From the NCBI RefSeq assembly GCF_000620625.1, contig NZ_JIAW01000029.1, forward strand, positions 1 through 64,000: 64,000 nt of DNA. The letters run 5' to 3'. Shown in pieces: positions 58,919 through 64,000 of this stretch; the stretch's first letter is position 1; the number at the start of each line of letters is the position of its first letter. Both the position numbers and the translations under genes were made by a program. Source of the DNA: Mycobacterium sp. URHB0044. GTDB lineage: Bacteria > Actinomycetota > Actinomycetes > Mycobacteriales > Mycobacteriaceae. The notes beneath the pieces are model-generated. The model was not told the origin of the DNA. It saw only the letters and a list, made by a program, of their open reading frames with translations, and did no database searches.

Positions 58919-59770
58919 TCAGGCGGTGGGTAGCCGCAGTACGTAGCCGGCTTCCAGCGCCACCCACAGCGCGCCGTCGGGGCCGATGGCCAACCCGTGC
59001 GGCTCGCTGCCCGCGGGCAGGTCGATCGTGACGACTTCGCCGTCGGCGCTCACCTTGGCGACCTGGTCGGAGCCCCACAGGCTCACCCAGACCCCTCCGG
59101 TCGGATCGGCGACCACCGCGTGCGGCTTGCCTGGTAGGTCGAGTTCCTGGATCGCGTCGTCGGTGGGGATGCGGCCCAACTTCTCGGCGAGGATCGCGGC
59201 GAACCACACCGCGTCGTCATGTGTCGCGGCGATGCCGACGGGACCGGCCGCCTTCGTCGGCACCTCCCGGATGGTCAGCTCACCCGACGGCTCCAGCCGG
59301 CCGATCGAGTTGGCCGCATTCAGCGTGAACCACAATGCGCCGTCGGGCCCGGCCGTGATCATCGACGGCATGCCACCAGGGGCGGCGACGTCGGAGATCT
59401 CGCCGTCGAGGCCGATCCTTCCCACCACGCCCGACGTCATCGCGGTGAACCACATCGCCCCGTCCGGGCCCGCGGTGATGCCGAACGGCGCGCTGCCGCC
59501 CGCCAGTTCGAAGGCGCTGAGAGCACCGGCCGTGGTGATGCGGCCGATTCGGTCGTCACCGGCACGGGTGAACCAGAGCGCGCCGTCGGCGCCGGCCGCG
59601 ATGATCGACGGCTTGCACTGCGGCGCAACGGGATACACATCGAGGTCGCCGCGATCGGTGACCCTGGCGATCTCGCCGCTGTGCACCAGCGTCACCCACA
59701 TCGCACCGTCGGGCCCCGCGGTCAGCGCGTACGGCCCGCCGGCAACCTCGACTTCCAGGATGCCGCTCAC
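58919..59770 (-). CDS. Seven-bladed beta-propeller protein (Vgb/SMP-30-like)
   Basis: 283 residues made of seven repeats of about 40, each with a variant of AGPDGAMWFT then a G-x-I-G-R-I turn (first near residue 17, last near 265). This is the virginiamycin B lyase (Vgb) fold. The acidic residue after the W-F-T element that I recall for Vgb active sites is replaced by L, R, A or S in every blade, so lyase activity is doubtful. The GTG overlaps the glgP stop (GTGA), tying its translation to glycogen phosphorylase. No signal peptide, so cytoplasmic. Confidence 0.85.
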   Translation of the reverse strand: MSGILEVEVAGGPYALTAGPDGAMWVTLVHSGEIARVTDRGDLDVYPVAPQCKPSIIAAGADGALWFTRAGDDRIGRITTAGALSAFELAGGSAPFGITAGPDGAMWFTAMTSGVVGRIGLDGEISDVAAPGGMPSMITAGPDGALWFTLNAANSIGRLEPSGELTIREVPTKAAGPVGIAATHDDAVWFAAILAEKLGRIPTDDAIQELDLPGKPHAVVADPTGGVWVSLWGSDQVAKVSADGEVVTIDLPAGSEPHGLAIGPDGALWVALEAGYVLRLPTA

Positions 59771-62376
59771 GCCAGCGTGACGAGGCCCAGCTCGTTGTCC
59801 GCGGCGAGCAGCGGGTGGTGCGGCAGCACGCGGACCGTGTAGCCCACCGGCCCGGCGACGGGCAGCGGTGTCGTCGTCGAGAACACGTCGTTGCCTCCGT
59901 CGGCCGTCTCGGTGTGGGCCATCGGCACGGTCGTCGGGTTCACCAGCGAGTCTCCGGCGTCCACCCGTCCGACGACGGCCTCGACGACGACCTCGTCGGG
60001 CCGCAGCCCCGCCAACTGCACGGTCGCGGTCAGAGTCAGCTGCGAGCCGAGCAGTGGTGTGTCCGGCAGTCCGTAGCTGTCCACGTCGGTGATCTGGATC
60101 TTCGGCCAGGCGTCGTGGGCCCGCTGGCGGTAGGAGGCCAGCTCGCGCGCCGCCCCGAAGGGGACGCCGTCGATGGGCTCGATGGTTCGGTGCAGCGACT
60201 GTGCGGCCGGCGCGTAGTACTTCTCGGTGTAGTCCCGCACCATCCGCGAGGCCAGCACCTTCGGTCCGAGCGTCTGCAGCGTGTGCCGCACCATCTCCAC
60301 CCAGCGCGTCGGGACGCCGTGCTCGTCGCGGTCGTAGAACTTGGTGGTGACCGAGTTCTCCAGCAGGTCGTAGAGCGCCGCGGCTTCGAGGTCGTCGCGG
60401 CGCGTCTCGTCGGTCAGGCCGTCGGCGGTCGGGATCTCCCAGCCGTTCTCGCCGTCGTACCACTCGTCCCACCAGCCGTCGCGGATCGACAGGTTCAGTC
60501 CACCGTTGAGCGCGCTCTTCATGCCCGACGTGCCACAGGCCTCCAGCGGGCGCAGCGGGTTGTTCAGCCACACGTCGCAACCCCAGTAGAGCAACCGCGC
60601 CATCGACATGTCGTAGTCGGGCAGGAATGCGATGCGGTGCCGGACCTCGGGCCGGTCGGCGAAGCGCACCACCTGCTGGATCAGCGCCTTGCCGCCGTCG
60701 TCGGCGGGGTGCGACTTGCCCGCGACGATCAGCTGAACCGGTCGCTTCTCGTCGAGCAGCAGCTTCTCGAGCTTCTCCGGATCACGCAGCATCAGCGTCA
60801 GCCGCTTGTACGTCGGGACCCTTCGGGCGAATCCAACGGTCAGCACGTTTGGATCGAACGCGGTTGCGGTCCAGCCCAATTCGGCTTCGGATGCGCCGCG
60901 CTCCAGCCACGACCGACGCAGCCGGGCCCGGACGTCGGCGATCAGCAGCTCCCGCAGCTGCGAGCGGATCCACCACAGGTGACCGGGGTCGACCTGCTGC
61001 AGCCGCTGCCAGGTATCGGCCTCGCTCAGCGAGTCGAGGTCGTCGCCGACGAGCTCACGTGCGAGTTCCACCCACTGCGGCGCCGCCCACGTCGGCGCGT
61101 GCACGCCGTTGGTGATCGACCCGATCGGCACCTCGCCGGTGTCGAATCCGTCCCACAACTCGTTGAACATGCCCCGGCTGACCCGGCCATGCAGCAGCGA
61201 CACCCCGTTGGCGCGCTGCGCCAACCGCAGGCCCATGTGCGCCATGTTGAACTTCGACGGATCGTCCTCTGCACCGAACGCGACGATGCGGTCCAGCGGT
61301 ACGCCAGGAAGCAACTGGGAACTCGCGCCAGACGGACTGCCGGGCGGACTGCCGAAGTAGTGCTTGACCATCTCCACGGGGAACCGGTCGATGCCCGCGG
61401 GCACCGGCGTGTGGGTGGTGAACACCGTGCTGGACCGCACCACGGTCAGCGCGGTGTCGAAGTCGAGGCCGCCGTCGGTGACGAGTTCGCGGATGCGCTC
61501 GACGCCGAGGAAGCCGGCGTGTCCCTCGTTCATGTGGAACACCTGCGGCTCGGGCAACCCCTCGACGGCGGTGAAGGCGCGGATGGCGCGCACGCCGCCG
61601 ATGCCCGCGAGGATCTCCTGTTTGATCCGATGTTCCTGGTCGCCGCCGTAGAGCCGGTCGGTCACGCCGCGCAGGTCGTGCTCGGTTTCCGGGATGTCGG
61701 AGTCCAACAGCAGCAAGGGAATTCGCCCGACCTGCGCTATCCAGACCCTGGCATTGAGTTCGGCCGAGTCGGGCAGTGCGAGTGAAACCAGGACCGGCTC
61801 GCCCTTCGCGTCGGTGAGCAGCCGCAGCGGCAGGCCCTGCGGGTCGAGCGACGGGTAGTTCTCGTGCTGCCAACCGTCGGCGGTCAGCGACTGCCGGAAG
61901 TAGCCGGACCGGTAGTACAGACCGACGGCGATCAGTGGCAAGCCCAGGTCCGACGCCGACTTCAAGTGGTCGCCCGCCAGAATGCCGAGGCCGCCCGAGT
62001 AGTTCGGCAATACCTCGGCGACGCCGAACTCCATCGAGAAGTAGGCGATCCCGGTGGGAAGCGACTCACCGGCGGCGGCGCGCTCCTGGTACCACATCGG
62101 CCGGGTCAGATACGTGTCCAACTCCGCGGCAAGGTGGTCCAGCCTGGCCAGGAACGCTTCGTCGACCGCCAGCTCGTCCAGTCGCTTCGGGCTGACCGCG
62201 CCGAGCAGTGCGACCGGGTCGCCACCCGCCTGGTTCCACAGCTCCGAATCGATGGCGGCGAACAGATCCTGTGTGGGCTTGTCCCAGGACCACCGCAGGT
62301 TGATCGACAGTCTCTCCAGCGCGACGAGACGTTCGGGCAAATGCGTGCGGACGGTGAACCGGCGGAGGGCTTTCAC
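59767..62376 (-). CDS. glgP: Alpha-glucan (glycogen) phosphorylase
   Basis: 869 residues, the actinobacterial/archaeal-type phosphorylase. N-terminal LERLSINLRWSWDKPTQDLF, catalytic region PNYSGGLGILAGDHLKSASD and HMNEGHAGFLGVERIRELV, and the PLP region around RPLEACGTSGMKSALNGGLN. It releases glucose-1-phosphate from alpha-1,4-glucans. It diverges from glgE, which extends alpha-glucan from maltose-1-phosphate, so one 230-bp spacer controls breakdown and synthesis. Confidence 0.96.
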   Translation of the reverse strand: MKALRRFTVRTHLPERLVALERLSINLRWSWDKPTQDLFAAIDSELWNQAGGDPVALLGAVSPKRLDELAVDEAFLARLDHLAAELDTYLTRPMWYQERAAAGESLPTGIAYFSMEFGVAEVLPNYSGGLGILAGDHLKSASDLGLPLIAVGLYYRSGYFRQSLTADGWQHENYPSLDPQGLPLRLLTDAKGEPVLVSLALPDSAELNARVWIAQVGRIPLLLLDSDIPETEHDLRGVTDRLYGGDQEHRIKQEILAGIGGVRAIRAFTAVEGLPEPQVFHMNEGHAGFLGVERIRELVTDGGLDFDTALTVVRSSTVFTTHTPVPAGIDRFPVEMVKHYFGSPPGSPSGASSQLLPGVPLDRIVAFGAEDDPSKFNMAHMGLRLAQRANGVSLLHGRVSRGMFNELWDGFDTGEVPIGSITNGVHAPTWAAPQWVELARELVGDDLDSLSEADTWQRLQQVDPGHLWWIRSQLRELLIADVRARLRRSWLERGASEAELGWTATAFDPNVLTVGFARRVPTYKRLTLMLRDPEKLEKLLLDEKRPVQLIVAGKSHPADDGGKALIQQVVRFADRPEVRHRIAFLPDYDMSMARLLYWGCDVWLNNPLRPLEACGTSGMKSALNGGLNLSIRDGWWDEWYDGENGWEIPTADGLTDETRRDDLEAAALYDLLENSVTTKFYDRDEHGVPTRWVEMVRHTLQTLGPKVLASRMVRDYTEKYYAPAAQSLHRTIEPIDGVPFGAARELASYRQRAHDAWPKIQITDVDSYGLPDTPLLGSQLTLTATVQLAGLRPDEVVVEAVVGRVDAGDSLVNPTTVPMAHTETADGGNDVFSTTTPLPVAGPVGYTVRVLPHHPLLAADNELGLVTLA

Positions 62377-62507
62377 GTGGCTTCACCTTACTGACAAATC
62401 CCGCGGGTGCAGCCACGAGCGCTTGCGCAAAGAGCAGAGGGCTCGACTGAGCACTTGCACGAAGACGAGCGGACCACTTCATGCGGCATTACATCGGGCC
62501 CATTGGG

Positions 62508-62535
62508 TTGAGCCGGACACTACGGTGGGTATAGG
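62508..62535 (+). promoter_or_regulatory. Putative sigma-A-type promoter of glgE
   Basis: TTGAGC (62508-62513) and TATAGG (62530-62535) are spaced 16 bp apart, about 70 bp upstream of the glgE start. The rest of the 230-bp glgP-glgE spacer shows no other feature except the hairpin below. Confidence 0.4.
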
Positions 62536-62569
62536 CGCGACGAGGCTTTGAAACGAAACAGACGACAGC

Positions 62570-62588
62570 GCGCGGCCCTGGGCCGCGC
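62570..62588 (+). other. Very GC-rich hairpin in the glgE 5' untranslated region
   Basis: GCGCGGCCC and GGGCCGCGC form perfect 9-bp arms around a single T, ending 7 bp before the AGGAG ribosome site. It would be inside the leader if the promoter call is right, and could limit translation or act as an attenuator. Confidence 0.45.
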
Positions 62589-62607
62589 CGGCGTTAGGAG
62601 TTGGGTG

Positions 62608-64000
62608 GTGGCCGGTCGTATCGAGATCGACGACGTCGTGCCAGTGGTCTCCGGTGGCCGCTTCCCGGCCAAGGCCGTGGTCGGCGAGGTTGTTCCGGTG
62701 AAGGCAACGGTGTGGCGGGAGGGCCACGATGCCGTCGCGGCCACGCTGGTCGTGCGATATCACGGCACCGCCTATCCGCGGCTGGCGAAGGCACCGGTGG
62801 GCGCCGTCCCGCAGGTGGAGGCAGTCCCGATCGAGACGGTCGTCGGTGCCACTCCGAAGATCAAGCCGCAGCAGTTGCCGATGACGCCCGGCCGCACCCC
62901 CGACGTCCTGCACGGGCAGTTCACGCCCGATGCCGTTGGGCTGTGGACGTTCCGGGTGGATGGCTGGGGTGACCCGCTGGCGACGTGGCGCAAGAACGTC
63001 ACCGCCAAACTGGATGCCGGCCAGGGCGAGTCCGAGCTCTCCAACGACCTGCTGATCGGCGCCCAACTACTGGAGCGCGCCGCCACGGGCGTGCCGCGCC
63101 AGGACCGCTATCCGCTGATCGACGCGGCGGCACGGCTGCGTGAGCCGGGTGACCCGTTCGCCCGTGCGGGCGCGGCACTTGCACCCGAGGTGACCGACCT
63201 CCTGCGGCTCTATCCGCTCCGCGAATTACTCACGCGCGGCGAGCAATACGGCGTGTGGGTGGACCGTCCGCTGGCCCGCTTCAGCGCCTGGTACGAGATG
63301 TTCCCGAGGAGCACCGGCGGCTGGGACGGCAAGGGCAAACCGGTACACGGAACGTTCGCCACTGCCAGCAAGGCGCTGCCCCGCATCGCGAAGATGGGCT
63401 TCGACATCGTGTACCTGCCGCCGATCCACCCGATCGGCAAGGTGCACCGCAAGGGCAGGAACAACAGCGTGACGGCGGCACCGACCGACGTCGGGTCACC
63501 CTGGGCGATCGGCAGCGACGAGGGTGGGCACGACGCGGTGCATCCGGACCTCGGCACCATCGAGGACTTCGACGACTTCGTCGGCGCCGCACGCGACCAG
63601 GGCCTCGAGGTCGCGCTCGACCTGGCGCTGCAGTGTGCTCCCGACCACCCGTGGGCCAAGGAACATCCCGAGTGGTTCACGGTGCTGCCCGACGGCACCA
63701 TCGCCTACGCGGAGAACCCGCCGAAGAAGTATCAGGACATCTACCCGATCAACTTCGACAACGACCCGGCCGGGATCTATCACGAGGTGCTGCGTGTCGT
63801 GCGATTCTGGATGTCGCACGGCGTCAAGGTCTTCCGCGTCGACAACCCGCACACCAAGCCACCCAACTTCTGGGCGTGGCTGATCGGCGAGGCCAAGAAC
63901 GACGACCCGGACGTGCTGTTCCTGGCAGAGGCGTTCACGCGACCGGCCCGGCTGTTCGGGCTGGCGAAACTCGGCTTCACCCAGTCGTATACGTACTACA
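62608..64000 (+). CDS. glgE: GlgE maltose-1-phosphate maltosyltransferase, 5' part only
   Basis: 464 codons before the window ends; the full protein is about 700 residues. GH13 subfamily 3 enzyme that adds maltosyl units from maltose-1-phosphate to alpha-1,4-glucans. N-terminal beta domain (VAGRIEIDDVVPVVSGGRFP), helical insertion (about 125-200), then the barrel with VYLPPIHPIGKVHRKGRNN, ALDLALQCAPDHPW and the nucleophile D412 in FRVDNPHTKP. GTG at 62608 is seven bases after AGGAG; GTG at 62605 is the alternative. The frame is open to the last base shown. Confidence 0.95.
   Translation, partial: MAGRIEIDDVVPVVSGGRFPAKAVVGEVVPVKATVWREGHDAVAATLVVRYHGTAYPRLAKAPVGAVPQVEAVPIETVVGATPKIKPQQLPMTPGRTPDVLHGQFTPDAVGLWTFRVDGWGDPLATWRKNVTAKLDAGQGESELSNDLLIGAQLLERAATGVPRQDRYPLIDAAARLREPGDPFARAGAALAPEVTDLLRLYPLRELLTRGEQYGVWVDRPLARFSAWYEMFPRSTGGWDGKGKPVHGTFATASKALPRIAKMGFDIVYLPPIHPIGKVHRKGRNNSVTAAPTDVGSPWAIGSDEGGHDAVHPDLGTIEDFDDFVGAARDQGLEVALDLALQCAPDHPWAKEHPEWFTVLPDGTIAYAENPPKKYQDIYPINFDNDPAGIYHEVLRVVRFWMSHGVKVFRVDNPHTKPPNFWAWLIGEAKNDDPDVLFLAEAFTRPARLFGLAKLGFTQSYTYY

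Noticed and set aside
58919..59770. Streptogramin resistance gene vgb
   Set aside because: The fold fits, but the expected active-site residues are not seen and the gene is coupled to glgP, so a resistance claim is not supported.
59815..61785. A 656-residue open frame on the plus strand opposite glgP
   Set aside because: Low-complexity Arg/Val/Gln translation; glgP has clear phosphorylase motifs throughout the same stretch.
1..64000. CRISPR array, rRNA genes, prophage or plasmid replication functions
   Set aside because: No regularly spaced repeats, rRNA-like stretches, phage structural genes or replication initiator genes were seen.

Overview
This window is high-GC actinobacterial DNA and almost certainly from a rapidly growing, environmental mycobacterium (Mycolicibacterium-like). 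The block from about 43.9 to 64.0 kb keeps most of the gene order of the M. tuberculosis Rv1343c-Rv1327c region (lprD, Rv1342c, rdgB, rph, Rv1339, rhomboid, cysM, cysO, mec, Rv1333, Rv1332, clpS, pncB, dinG, glgP, glgE). There is also an MspA-type porin and a PBP-lipo type penicillin-binding protein. These names come from protein recognition and recalled gene order, not from a database search.

0-5 kb: a complete IS30-family element with intact inverted repeats sits against an MpaB/DUF2236 oxygenase-like gene. Next is a divergent marR/MFS pair whose transporter carries a C-terminal DUF2218 domain. 5-11.8 kb: an accessory catabolic island holds a SnoaL-like protein, a TetR regulator, four SDR dehydrogenases, a P450, a carboxymuconolactone-decarboxylase-like protein and an SDR remnant. 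Seven copies of one palindrome (CTRTAC-N4-GTAYAG) are scattered through its intergenic regions. They define a compact regulon, probably controlled by the TetR at 5.2 kb, and this is the best candidate here for an undescribed system.

11.9-16.2 kb: a PBP-lipo homologue and a large membrane protein with a kinase-like middle and a YbhN/LPG-synthase-type transmembrane domain. 16.2-20.2 kb: two TetR-linked modules, each with its own palindromic operator, separated by two copies of a 56-bp hairpin element. 20.2-29.3 kb: a lipoprotein alpha/beta hydrolase followed by a biotin-independent malonate decarboxylase operon (mdcA-B-C-DE-G-H, with D and E fused) and a kup potassium transporter. 29.3-35.8 kb: a MOSC/ferredoxin-reductase fusion diverges from a TetR gene across a palindromic operator, and is followed by an SDR-SDR-P450-ferredoxin-SDR operon that looks like an oxidative catabolic pathway.

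36-43.7 kb: a flavin amine oxidase-like gene, a tRNA-Leu(UAG), a stand-alone HTH/LAGLIDADG protein, and a leftward solute-binding protein/permease/permease/ATPase operon ending in a DszC/SfnB-like acyl-CoA dehydrogenase-fold monooxygenase. 43.9-64 kb: the conserved block described above, interrupted by an MFS transporter fused to a winged-helix domain. In this block murI is absent from its usual place, rdgB appears to start at CTG, and a metallopeptidase, an MspA porin and a beta-propeller protein lie between dinG and glgP. glgE runs off the right edge.
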